The notes beneath the pieces were generated by a model, which had not been told where the DNA came from, searched no databases, and worked only from the letters and a program-made list of their open reading frames with translations. A program made the position numbers and the translations under genes. Below, piece by piece: positions 23,180 through 34,793 of a stretch of 64,000 nt of DNA (position 1 is the first letter of the stretch; every line of letters starts with the position of its first letter). Source of the DNA: Aegilops tauschii subsp. strangulata (lineage: Eukaryota > Streptophyta > Magnoliopsida > Poales > Poaceae); the NCBI RefSeq assembly GCF_002575655.3, contig NC_053040.3, positions 151,839,148-151,903,147 on the forward strand. Reading direction: 5' to 3'.

Positions 23180-24050
23180 ATGGCTGACGATCCTCCACCT
23201 CCACCTTATATTGCCGCAATGATGCAACAGTTTGAGCTGAATCGTCAGTTTATGACTGGGGTAATGGCCCAGTTTCCAAACCAGAATGCTCATCAACAGC
23301 CTGCCCCAATAACACTGCCAGAATTTGTGCGCCTCAACCCATCCATTTTCCGCAACTCCACCAATCCTATGGATGCTGATGATTGGCTTCGTGACATCCT
23401 GTTTGAGATGGAGTCAGCTAATGTTGCCCCTTCCAGTTATGTCACCTTTGCGACATTTCACTTGAAGGGTCCAGCTGCTCAATGGTGGAAAGCCACAGGG
23501 GTATGCTGCCTACAGAGACTGTAACCAATTGGCAGGAATTTCAGTTAGCCTTCCGTGCACGACACATTCCCCAAGGTATGATGGACCAGAAGAAGAAGGA
23601 GTTTCACAAACTCTCACGGGGCACAATGACTGTGGATGAATATCAGAGGAAATTCCTTGAATTATCTCGCTATGCTGCGGATGACGTCTGCACTGACGCT
23701 CGCATGCAGGAGAAATTCCATGAAGGACTGCATCCCGATATAAAGCTCGCACTTCTTGCTCATGATTGCACAGACTTTGCGACGCTTGTCAGCCAAGCTT
23801 TTCGAATTGAAACTGGTCTGACTGAGTACCAAGAGTCGCTCAAGCGTACTCGAGATGTTGACTCATCCTCGAGTCAGCCTGCTCAGAAACGTCGAGTCTG
23901 GATCCCACACAATGTTCAACATCGACCTCCTCCAACACCAAGGCCGTCTTATGTTGCCATCGTCTGCCTCCGCCGCCGAGACAACTAACAATTCAGGGTG
24001 GACAGTCAGGACACCTTACCCTTGATTATCACCAGGGTCAGCCGCAGAAT
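23180..24050 (+). pseudogene. gag of the Tekay element, frameshifted
   Basis: An ATG at 23180 gives MADDPPPPPYIAAMMQQFEL. The retrotransposon gag domain follows (FVRLNPSIFRNSTNPMDADD, FHLKGPAAQWW). A frameshift near 23500 moves the reading to another frame, which continues NWQEFQLAFRARHIPQG, EYQRKFLELSRYA and RMQEKFHEGLHPDIK to a stop near 23986. The CCHC zinc knuckle expected before the protease is not visible, so this part is deleted or decayed. Gag would form the particle that packages the RNA. This copy cannot make it intact. Confidence 0.85.
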
Positions 24051-24055
24051 GCATC

Positions 24056-27000
24056 ATGTCCTCTGTTGGTTGTAAGAAGAGCACCCGAAACCGTCATTCC
24101 AGAAGAGGTAGTGCCAGGACGCCTGCCATGAGTTGTGGTCAAGTCACCCATGTCAAGATTGAAGGAGCTCGTGAGTCCCCAAAAATCGTGATGGGTACCC
24201 TTCGTGTTAATTCAGTGCCAGCTTCTGTTCTCTTTGATTCAGGAGCATCACATGCTTTTGTGTCCCAACAATTTGCTAAGTTGCATGGGTTAGATATGGA
24301 AAATTTGCCCACTCCTTTACCGATCCAATCTCCGGGATCCAAGTGGCAAACCACAATGTTATGTCCTTGCAACCAAATCGAGATTGGAGGTCTACTTTTT
24401 CCAGCTTCTCTCATTGTACTCGGACCTTCCAACATAGACATAATTCTTGGTATGGAATGGTTGACCGCCCATAATGCTTTGATTGAATGTGCTACCAAGA
24501 CAGTCCAGCTCACTCACCCTTCTGGCCAGACAGTCCAATACTCAGCCCGAGCAGCTCAGGATGCCGAGAATCAGATATATGTTCTGAATGCATTGAATGC
24601 TTCACCTCTTGAGGGAATAGAGAATATTCCAGTTGGTCGTGAATTCAAAGATGTCTTCCCAGAAGAACTTCCAGGAATACCCCCTGCTAGAGCTGTTGAA
24701 TTCGTCATAGACTTGAAACCGGGCACAACTCCTATTGCCAAGCGACCCTACAAGATGCCGCCACATGAACTCCTTGAACTTAAGGAGGAAATTGACAAAT
24801 CTCTTCACAAGGGATTCATTCGTGCTAGTTCCTCTGCTTGGGGAGCACCTTCTCTCTTTGTCAAGAAGAAGGATGGTACAAATCGTTTGGTCCAAGATTA
24901 CCGACCTATCAACCAGGCAACAATTCAGAACAAGTATCCGCTTCCCTGAATCAACGATCTGTATGATCAACTTGCCGGTTCCTCAGTATTCTCTAAACTT
25001 GATTTGAGGTTGGGTTACCACCAGATCCGGGTTCGTGAAGAGTATATTCCCAAGACTGCTTTCGTGACTCGCTATGGTTCATACGAGTACACCGTCATGT
25101 CTTTCGGCTTGACCAATGCTCGAGCGACATTCTCTCATCTGATGAACTATATATTCATGGAATACCTCGACAAGTTCGTCGTGGTTTATCTGGATGATAT
25201 CCTTGTATATTCCAAGAACAAAGAAGAACATGTTGAACATCTTTGACTTGTTCTGGAAAAACTTCGAGAGCATCAACTATATGCTAAGTATTCCAAGTGT
25301 GAATTTTGGCTCCCCGAAGTGACCTACCTTGGGCATGTCATCTCCAAGGATGGTATTGCCTTCAACCCCGAACGAGTTCAGGCTATTCTCGATTGGACTC
25401 CTCCGAAGAATGTCAAACAAGTCAGAAGTTTTCTCGGACTCGCCAGCTATTGCTGTCGATTTGTCGAGAACTTCTCCAAGATCGCCAAGCCCCTGACCGG
25501 TTTGCTTCACAAGGGCGTCAAGTTTGAGTGGACAGAAAAGTGTCAGGAAAGCTTCCAAGCACTCAAAGACAAGCTGACTTCTGCCCCAGTGCTTGCTCCT
25601 CCCAATACTAAGAAGGATTTCGTCATTTACTGCGACGCTTCACGACAAGGATTAGGCCGTGTCCTAATGCAAGAGCACAGAGTGATTGCTTATGCCTCTC
25701 GTCAATTGCGTCCTCACGAAGAGAACTACCCAGTTCATGACCTCGAGCTTGCTGCTGTCATACATGCACTGAAACAGTGGCGACATTACCTTCTTGGTAA
25801 TCATTGCGAGATCTTCACCGACCACCAAAGTCCGAAGTATCTGTTTACCCAGCTAGACTTGAACCTCCGTCAGCAGAGATGGATGGAGACCGTAGCAGAT
25901 TTTGACTTGGGTATTTCCTATACACCAGGCAAGGCTAATGTAATGGCTGATGCTTTGAGCCGCAAGTCATATTGCAACCACCTCGAGGTTCAAAAAGTTC
26001 AGCCCTCGCTTGTTGAAGAATTCAGAAAGCTGAACCTCCATATTGTTCCTCCTGGTGCACTCGCACCCCCTCCTCCAGAATTCCGCAAGATGAACCTCCG
26101 CGTTCTTTCCCAAGGTTCCCTCAATACCCTGGCTGTCGACCAGATCTCTTGGACTCCATCAAGAGAATTCAGGGATATGACTCTCAAGTTGAGAAGATTA
26201 AACGCTACCTCACAGAAGGAAGGCCGTCATTCTTCACTGTTCATAATGCTGGTGCTTTGTTCTTCAAAGGTCGCCTAGTGGTTCCTTCAAAAGACAACCT
26301 GGATATGACTAAGGAGGTTATGAAAGAAGCTCATGATACGCCTTTGTCTATTCATCCCGGTAGTACCAAGATGTACCAAGACATTCGTCAGAGATTCTGG
26401 TGGTCAAATATGAAACAAGACATTGCTCGTTATGTTGTTGAATGTGACGTTTGCCGTCGTATCAAAGCAGAACATCAAAGGCCTGCTGGAACTCTGCAGC
26501 CTATCTCTATTCCTGAATGAAAATGGGACCATGTTGAAATGTACTTTGTCACTGGATTTCCCAAATCGCAGAAAGGTAATGATGCTATTCTTGTCGTCAT
26601 TGACCGACTTTCTAAAGTTGCACACTTCTGGTCGTGAAAGAAACCATCACTGCTAGTCAGCTGGCAACTCTCTATATGTCCATAATTGTTTCACTTCATG
26701 GTATTCCGCTGGTAATCAGCTCAGACCGTGGCAGCTTATTCACTTCAAGATTCTGGGCTAGTTTCCAAGAAGCTATGGGAACTCATCTGTCTTTCAGTAC
26801 TGCATTTCACCCTCAGTCGCAGGGACAAGTTGAATGCGTCAATCAAGTTCTCGAAGACATGCTTCGAGCTTGTGTCATTTCCTTCGGCAAGAAATGGGAG
26901 GAATTTCTCCCGTATGTTGAGTTCTCTTACAACAATAGCTATCAAGCTAGTGTGAAGATGGCCCCCTTCGAAGTGTTATATGGACGAAAGTGCCGAACCC

Positions 27001-27587
27001 CTCTGAACTGGTCAGAAACTGGGGAACGTCCACTCTTCGGTCCGGATATTATCCAACACGCCGAAGAACAAGTCCGCGTCATTCGCGAGAATCTCAAGAC
27101 TACTCAGTCACGTCAAAAGAGTAATTATGACCGTCATCATAAAGACATGGTCTATCAACCTGGCGAAAAGGCTTATCTTCGAGTCACACCAATGAAGGGT
27201 GCACACCGCTTCGGGATCAAGGGCAAGCTAGCTCCTCGCTATATTGGTCCTCTCACTATTCTCGAAAGGCGTGGAAAAGTGGCATACCAGTTGCAGCTTC
27301 CGTCAAACCTTTCTCGGGTTCATGATGTGTTCCACGTGTCACAACTCCGCCGCTGCTTCAAGGACCCAATCCGAGCAGTGGATCATGAAGTGCTCGAGTT
27401 GCAACAGGACCTCTCCTATAAAGAGCATCCGGTCCGCATTCTCGACCAAGCTGAACGTCGCACATGTCAGAAGGCGATCAAGTTCCTCAAGGTCCAGTGG
27501 TCGCATCACTCTGAAGACGAAGCCACTTGGGAACGCGAGGATCGCCTGCGTGATGAATACCCTGAACTGTTTCCTTCTACCTCCTAA
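24056..27587 (+). pseudogene. pol of the Tekay element (PR-RT-RH-INT-chromodomain), interrupted
   Basis: Protease motif [12 protein letters not shown] near 24232. RT follows with [25 protein letters not shown] and the catalytic YLDDILVYS near 25190. RNase H is seen at [13 protein letters not shown] and [10 protein letters not shown]. The H2C2 part of integrase reads HPGSTKMYQD...CDVCRR, with core residues at VIDRLSKVAHF, SSDRGSLFTSRFW and HPQSQGQVECVNQ. The chromodomain (VRILDQAERRT, KVQWSHHSEDEATWE) ends at 27587. TGA stops lie at 24947, 25244, 26518 and about 26637, with frameshifts near 26150 and 26635. Two of the stops stand where relatives have Arg CGA and one where they have Trp TGG, consistent with C-to-T change on either strand. 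Confidence 0.92.
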
Positions 27588-27608
27588 ATCTCGGGACGAG
27601 ATTTCTTG

Positions 27609-27622
27609 TAGTGGAGGAGAAT
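27609..27622 (+). other. Polypurine tract of the Tekay element
   Basis: The purine-rich stretch TAGTGGAGGAGAAT directly precedes the right LTR, where plus-strand DNA synthesis would be primed. Confidence 0.75.
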
Positions 27623-30600
27623 TGTAACGCCCGGATAATTATGCTACAGTAATTCCCTGTTAATGGTGCCATGTCATCGATTATACTGTTGTTAAGTTCT
27701 CATTGATTCAAAGTCGGTTCCAAATTCAAATTTAAAGTAAATAAAAGAAAAGGTAAGGCACACAAAAAAAGGAAAAAGGAGAAAGAAGAAAAAAAGGGGA
27801 GAGGCCCCGCCCCTCACTGGGCCTCGGCCCAGGTAACCCCCAGGCCGGCCCAGCCGCACCTACCTAACCCCCCACTCCCCCACTAACCCTAACCCGGTCG
27901 CCCCGTTCCCCACTCCCCCCACTCGCTTCCCCCACGCCTCTCTCCCTTATCCCCCGTCTGGATTGGGGTAGAGGGCCCTGACCCCTTCACCACGACGCCG
28001 CCGCCCTTTTCCCCTGCGCCACCACGCTGGCGCCACCTCCCCGACGCCGCCTGGCGCTGCCCCGTCGTCCTCCTCCTCGCGGCCCCATCCTCCTCCCCGT
28101 TCCTGGATCCAGAAGGCCCCCTAATGGCGCCACCCGCCGCGCCGTCGCCACTCGTCACCACCTCGTCGGCGTCGCCTCCCCACCTCTCCCTCGATGGCTC
28201 CATCGAGTCTCGACGACCCTGATCCCCTACAAACGGGGGTGAGACCCCGAACCTCTCTGCTCTGCCCCAGTAGCCGTCGCCAGCGCTCGCGCGCCTCGTC
28301 ACAGTCACCGGCCCCGCTCGCGCCCGCGGTTCCCTGTTGCGTCGCCGCCGCGGCCTCCGCCCGGCAACCGCACCTGCCTCCCGCTGACCCCCGCCCGCGC
28401 CTAGTCCCGACCGGCCTCGCTGGCCCCCCTGCCCGCCACGGCCACCGCAGTCGTGCGCGTCCGTAGCCGCACGCCCACCCCGACGGTTGCCCGCCTCCGA
28501 CGCGCGCCCCAGGGGCCCTGCACCGCCCCTGGCCGTGCCTCCCCTCTGGCCGCAGCCGCGCCTCGTCGACGCACCCGTTCGGGCGACGTTACGCCCGTCG
28601 GGCGTCCACGCCCGATACCCGCACGCCCGCACACCCGGTTGGCCCTATGGGCCACTGACCGTGGGGCTCAGCCCCTTAAAAAAGGGAAAACAAAATGTAA
28701 TTTAAAATAAGAATAAGTAATTAGTTGATTAATTAATTAAATAGGTAATTAATTAACTTAACTAACTCTGTTTAGTACCTAATTAACTTGATTAGTTAAT
28801 TAAAACTGTTAACTAGTTGTTAGTCTATGACAGAACGGCCCCACACGTCAGGGTTGACTTTGGTCAACTCTGTTGACTGCTTACGTCATGATGACATCAT
28901 GCTGATGCAATAAGCCCATTTTAGATTTAATAATAATTTCAGAATATTGCTAGAACTTTAACAATTCATAGAAAAATGACCGTAACTCGGATGAAAATAC
29001 TTTGTACATGAAAGTTGCTTTGTACATGAAAGTTGCTTAGAACGACGAGACGAATCCGAATACACGGTCTGTTCGTCCGCCACATGTGCCTAGCATAGCA
29101 AACATGCAACCTTTCCTCTCCTTTTCATCTGTCCGGAAATGCCAAACTTTGGGAAAGCTTTCCCGGATGTTCCTCGCTTCGCTGGTAGCGTGTAGTGCCG
29201 CGTTAGAACACGCCTGGTGCTGCTTGTTGTCTTGTCATGCACTTGTTTGCTCTGTATTTACTGTTTCTTCCCCCTCTTCTCTCCGGTAGGCCCCGAGCCC
29301 GCTGCTGATGCCTGATACGTCTTCGTCGTATCTACTTTTCCAAACACTTTTGCCCTTGTTTTGGACTCTAACTTGCATGATTTGAATGGAACTAACCCGG
29401 ACTGACGCTGTTTTCAGCAGACTTTCCATGGTGTTATTTATGTGCAGAAACAAAAGTTCTCGGAATGACCTGAAACTCCACGGAACATATTTTTGGAAAA
29501 TATTAAAAATACTGGAAGAAGAATCCACGTCAGGGGGGCCTCCACCTGTCCACGAGGGTGGGGGGCGCGCCTGCCCCCCTGGCGCGCCCCCTGCCTCGTG
29601 GGCCCCCTGACGCTCCACCGACCTCAACTCCAACTCCATATATTCGTGTTCGGGGAGAAAAAAATCAGAGAGAAGGATTCATCGCGTTTTATGATACGGA
29701 GCCGCCGCCAAGCCCTAAAACCTCTTGGGATGGCTGATCTGGAGTCCGTTCGGGGCTCCGGAGAGGGGAATCCGTCGCCGTCGTCATCATCAACCATCCT
29801 CCATCACCAATTTCATGATGCTCACCGTCGTGCGTGAATAATTCCATCGTAGGCTTGCTGGACGGTGATGGGTTGGATGAGATCTATCATGTAATCGAGT
29901 TAGTTTTGTTAGGGTTTGATCCCTAGTATCCACTATGTTCTGAGATTGATGTTGCTATGACTTTGCTATGCTTAATGCTTGTCACTAGGGCCCGAGTGCC
30001 ATGATTTCAGATCTGAACCTATTATGTTTTCATGAATATATGTGAGTTCTTGATCCTATCTTGAAAGTCTATAGTCACCTACTATGTGTTATGATCCGGC
30101 AACCCCGAAGTGACAATAATCGGGACCACTCCCGGTGATGACCGTAGTTTGAGGAGTTCATGTATTCACTATGTGTTAATGCTTTGGTCCGGTACTCTAT
30201 TAAAAGGAGGCCTTAATATCCCTTAGTTTCTGCTAGGACCCCGCTGCCACGGGAGGGTAGGACAAAAGATGTCATGCAAGTTCTTTTCCATAAGCACGTA
30301 TGACTATATTCAGAATACATGCCTACATTACATTGATGAATTGGAGCTAGTTCTGTGTCACCCTATGTTATGACTGTTACATGATGAACCGCATCCGGCA
30401 TAATTCTCCATCACCGATCCAATGCCTACGAGCTTATCACATATTGTTCTCCGCTTATTTACTTTTCCGTTGCTACTGTTTTCAATCACTATAAAACACC
30501 AAAAGTATTACTTTTGCTACCGTTACTTTTGCTACCGTTACCACTACTATCATACTACTTTGCTACTAAATACTTTGCTGCAGATAATAAGTTATCCAGG

Positions 30601-32693
30601 TGTGGTTGAATTGACAACTCAACTGCTAATACTTGAGAATATTCTTTGGCTCCCCTTGTGTCGAATCAATAAATTTGGGTTGAATACACTACCCTCGAAA
30701 ACTGTTGCGATCCCCTATACTTGTGGGTTATCAATGCCCCTGTGATCGACTACGTCGACGACGACCCCTCCTTCTCGCCTGAGCAACCAGGCAAGCCCCC
30801 CCTTTGATCATCTCGATATCGCACATTCCATTCTCACATGCTTGCATTAGATTTTGCTACTATTATTGATTGCTCCTATTCTGATGCATAGCCTGCTTTT
30901 GTAACCTGCTTATTGTTACCTACCTGCTTATCCTAAACTGCTTAGTATAGGTTGGTTAGTGATCCATCAGTGACCCCCACCTTGTCCTTGTTTCCCCTAC
31001 TTCATCATCGACGACTCGATCAACGTGATCGACGACCAGAGCCCGACACCTCACATCACATCACGCCCCTTTTGTTGCTCGACTCTCCAGAGCTACTATC
31101 GAGTGCCGAGGGTGATCCCTCATAACGCAATCCTGATGATAATTCTGTAGTGTAGCTATTCGGTCGTGGTCATCAAGGGTGATTTCCTCTTTCACCATTC
31201 CCGATACGGCTCTGTCGTTCAACACCTCAAGTGTGAACCTCGAGGGTGGTCCCTCTTACGTTCACCTTGATGATTACATTGAGTGGAATCCACCGGGGGT
31301 GATTCCTCGGGTTTTCCCCTTGATGTCTGGACACACGATTACCTTGACTTTACTTGAGACCCTTGGGAAAGTCGGGCGGGCCCGAAGAGCACCCGCAAGA
31401 TGGTTACGAGGCACGGCCGGGCCGGTAGGCCGCCCCCGAGTGGGCTGGGCTAGCCCTTGCCGTATTTCCTCGAGACGGGGCGACGGGGTCACATTATCGT
31501 GAGTCTCTACTCGTCTCCGCAAGCTAATAATACACTATGGTTTGGGTATTTGTTCTGAGTTGGCCTCTGGCCTTTACGCACTAACCACCACGCGAGAATA
31601 GTTATGGGCCTCGACGACGTAGTATTAGCCGAAGCTTTGTCAGATGTCTAGTTCAGCATTGCGGCATGGTCGGATCATGCTGGCCATCCGAGGCGGTGCT
31701 GGAATTCACCCTGGGCGCAACGACCCGGAGTGCAACGGGCGATGGGCCCAGACCCCGGAGTGCTTAGGATGTAGACCGGCGGGGACCTCTCTACTGAGCC
31801 TAGGTAGGGCTACGACGTGTTGATTTTCCGAGGCCGGGCATTGACCCAGAAAAGTGTGTCCGGCCAGAGTAATCAAGCGTGTTGGAAAACGTGGTGCACC
31901 CCTGCAGGGAAGATTATCTATTAATAGCCGTGTCCACGGTAACGGACGTTCAGACTTATATCCTGATCTATTACAACTAGAAATGGATACTTGAGATATG
32001 TTGCTCCGGGATTGCTTTCTCGCAGGGAGTCGAGGAAGGATCTCTGGGCATTAATGCTACAACATGATTGTTAATTAAACTGTTATTCTTTACTCTTCTA
32101 CATGATGCAAGATGCTTGGAGCCGCTTGAAGATGCTATTCTTCGATAGGCTAGGCCTCCCCCTCGATTCTGGCATTCTGCAGTTCGGTCCACAGATACAA
32201 CCCTTCCATTTGATACCATTGCATACTTAGTATAGATCTGATGCTTGCGAGTACTTTGGATGAGTACTCACGGTTGCTTTGCTACCCCTTTTTCCCCTTC
32301 CTTCTTCTTTCCGGTTGATGCAACCAGATGATGGATCCCTGGAGCCAGATGCCACCGCCGACGAATGCTGCTACGTGGAGCCCACCGACGACCAGGAGTA
32401 GTTAGAAGGTCCCAGGCAGGAGGCCTTGCCTCTTCGATCGTTGATGTTTGTGCTAGCCTTCTTAAGGCATCCTTGTTTAACTAATGTCTGTACTCAGATA
32501 TTGTTGCTTCCACTTACGCTTGTGTCTCGAGCTTTTGTATTCGAGCCCTCGAGGCCCCTGGCTTGTAATATGAAGCTTGTATTATTTTGATTTGTGTCTA
32601 GAGTTGTGTTGTGATATCTTCCCGTGAGTCCCTGATCTTGATCGTACACATTTGCGTGTATGATTAGTGTACGGTCGAATCGGGGGCGTCACA
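27623..32693 (+). repeat. Right LTR of the Tekay element, split by a solo LTR
   Basis: Starts TGTAACGCCCGG and ends GGGGGCGTCACA. It is interrupted by the solo LTR 29313-30733 plus one ATGCC. A 16-bp TTTGTACATGAAAGTTGC duplication is present near 29010-29040 relative to the left LTR. Confidence 0.92.
29313..30733 (+). mobile_element. Athila-like solo LTR nested in the Tekay LTR
   Basis: Starts TGATACGTCTTCGTCG and ends CTTGTGGGTTATCA. A perfect duplication ATGCC lies at 29308-29312 and 30734-30738. The left Tekay LTR has an empty site at about 20670, confirming both ends. Length 1421 bp. A minus-strand piece of the same family is at about 57700-58180. Confidence 0.95.
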
Positions 32694-34158
32694 CCTATTA
32701 ACCGGAGGCCCAGTGCCAGTTTCTGTTTTTTTGGCCTATTTTAGAGTTTTGCAGAAAAGGAATACCAAACGGAGTCCAAACGGAATGAAACCTTCGTGAT
32801 TATCTTTCTTGGACCGAAAGCAATCCTGAAGACTTGGAGTCGAAGTCTGGAAGTCCATGAGGAAGCCACGAGGTAGGAGGGCGCACCCCCCACCCTCGTG
32901 GGCCCCTCGTAGCTCCAACGACGTACTTCTTTCACCTATATATACTCTTATACCCTAGAAACATCAGGGGGAGCCACGAAACCACTTTTCCACCGCCGCA
33001 ACCTTCTGTACCCGTGAGATCCCATCTTGGGGCCTTTTCCGGCGATTTGCCAAAGGGGGAATCGATCATGGAGGGCTTCTACATCAACACCATTGCCTCT
33101 CCGATGAAGCGTGAGTAGTTTACCACAGACCTTCGGGTCTATAGTTATTAGCTAGATGGCTTCTTCTCTCTCTTTGATTCTCAATACAAAGCTCTCCTCG
33201 ATGTTCTTGGAGATCTATTCGATGTAATACTCTTTTGCGGTGTGTTTGCCGAGATCCGATGAATTGTGGATTTATGAACAAGATTACCTATGAATATTAT
33301 TTGGTTCTTCTCTGAATTCTTATATGTATGATTTGATATCTTTGCAAGTCTCTTCGAATTATCGGTTTAGTTTGGCCTACTAGATTGATCTTTCTTGCAA
33401 TGGGAGAAGTGCTTAGCTTTGGGTTCAATCTTGCGGTGTCCTTTCCCACTGACAGTAGGGGCAGCAAGGCACATATTGTATTGTTGCCATCGAGGATAAA
33501 AATATGGGGTTTATATCATATTGCTTGAGTTTATCCCTCTACATCATGTCATCTTTCTTAATGCGTTACTCCGTTCTTATGAACTTAATACTCTAGATGC
33601 ATGCTGGATAGCGGTCGATGTGTGGAGTAATAGTAGTAGATGCAGAATCGTTTCGGTCTACTTGACACGGACGTTATGCCTATATCCATGATCATTGCCT
33701 TAGATATCGTCATAACTATGCGCTTTTCTATCAATTGCTCGGCAGTAATTTGTTCACCCACCATAATACATGCTATCTTGAGAGAAGCCACTAGTGAAAC
33801 CTATGGCCCCCGGGTCTCTTTCCTATTATATTGCATCTCTTTTATTTACATTGCATCTCGTTTACTATTTTGCAATCTTTACTTTCCAATCTATACAACA
33901 AAAATACCAAAAATATTTATTTTACTATCTCTATTATATCTCACTTTTGCGAGTGACCGTGAAGGGATTGACAACCCCTTTATCGCGTTGGTTGCAAGGT
34001 TCTTGATTGTTTGTGCAGGTACTAGGTGACTTGTGCGTTGTCTCCTACTGGATTGATACATTGGTTCTCAAAACTGAGGGAAATACTTACGCTACTTTGC
34101 TGCATCACCCTTTTCTCTTCAAGGGTAAACCAACGCATGCTCAAGAGGTAGCATAGGC

Positions 34159-34501
34159 CACCTTGCGCAAACGTTTTCCTTGGAGCGACTGTGTGGGATG
34201 TATAGACGAATGGAAACGTTTAGCGGGGACTGACTGTATGTGATCTACTTACGACCGGAAATGATTTTGCCTGTATAATTGTATTTTTTAGAACTACTGT
34301 ACGTATAACCGTATTTGATCGCTCGTCGGTCGCACACGACCTCATTTTGCCGAGCGTGTGTGCCAGGAGGGCATATCCCCGACGATTTCTGGGTCGTGTG
34401 GGAAGGACCCCCCTATCGCAGTCACTCACTAGGCGACGGTTCCAAATGCCGTCGTGGAAAGGGGTTAAAAACCGTTTGTATAGCACCTCGTTGTACTAGT
34501 G
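34159..34501. other. Right subterminal region and terminus of CACTA 1
   Basis: Carries GCGCAAACG, ACCGTATTTG, GCGACGGTTCC and AAACCGTTTG words and ends CGTTGTACTAGTG. Downstream TAAGGC starts different sequence. Confidence 0.6.
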
Positions 34502-34788
34502 TAAGGCATATTTCGAACACTTTGATGCAGTTGTTCATCGGCGTGGCTTTGTGGCCCACTGTTTTGTACGTTGATCGATGAAGCTAGCGACAACGGTGTC
34601 ATGATGGTCATGACGATTGTGGAGGAGGGGGGGTTGTTGCTGAAGTGTCAATGACATGGTCCAGTTCTCGATCTCATATGCCCTCTTCTTAGTATGGTTG
34701 GTATTTGCTTCTACCCACTTCATCATGGCAATGTGTTGCGACCTTCCTCCGTTAGATCCTTGAACCGATCTAGGATCTACTTCATGAG
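34502..34788 (-). repeat. Remnant of an older repeat, right flank of CACTA 1
   Basis: On the minus strand a frame reads AMMKWVEANTNHTKKRAYE and later ASFIDQRTKQW, unlike any domain I recognise. It joins 36384-36490, 45143-45406 and 46958-47074 when the three LTR insertions are removed. I cannot name the parent element. Confidence 0.4.
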
Positions 34789-34793
34789 CTTGG

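Larger units (their letters stand above)
19004..32693 (+). mobile_element. Tekay-type chromovirus Gypsy retrotransposon, defective
   Basis: Begins TGTAACGCCCGG and ends GGGGGCGTCACA. A perfect duplication CCTAT lies at 18999-19003 and 32694-32698. The LTRs are long (left 3.6 kb, right about 3.65 kb without its own insert). The order gag, protease, RT, RNase H, integrase, chromodomain defines a chromovirus, and the C-terminal text fits the Tekay/Del clade. By eye the first 225 bp of the LTRs differ at about 8 sites. Coding regions hold several stops and frameshifts, and the left LTR has lost its last 40 bp and the primer site. Confidence 0.93.
18898..34153 (+). mobile_element. Gypsy (Athila-like) solo LTR, split by a Tekay element
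   Basis: Starts TGATACATCTCCAACG at 18898, is interrupted at 19003, resumes at 32694 and ends CTCAAGAGGTAGCA at 34153. The duplication TAGGC at 18893-18897 and 34154-34158 is perfect. Without the insert it is about 1.56 kb. It is related to, but distinct from, the 498-8475 LTR family (shared CTGACAG...GGCAGCAAG and GATAGCGGTCGATGTGTGGAG text). No interior remains. Confidence 0.92.
8710..34501. mobile_element. CACTA-type DNA transposon carrying gene fragments, with nested retrotransposons
   Basis: The left end reads CACTACTGTAGGATGC and the right end, reverse-complemented, CACTAGTACAACGAGG. Both have CACTA termini, but only about half of the 16 bases agree. Flanking triplets are TAT and TAA, an imperfect duplication. 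Near both ends are short repeats with AACGGTT/AACCGTT words, typical CACTA subterminal structure. Without the nested 18898-34153 block it is about 10.5 kb. No transposase was recognised. It contains broken exonuclease, F-box and B3 genes. A possible alternative is two different CACTA elements whose unmatched ends I have paired. Confidence 0.6.

Noticed and set aside
27889..28655. Long open frames on both strands in the GC-rich part of the Tekay LTR
   Set aside because: They lie inside LTR sequence repeated at 19270-20036, are Arg/Gly/Pro-rich on both strands at once, and start and stop differently in the two LTR copies. They reflect composition, not genes.
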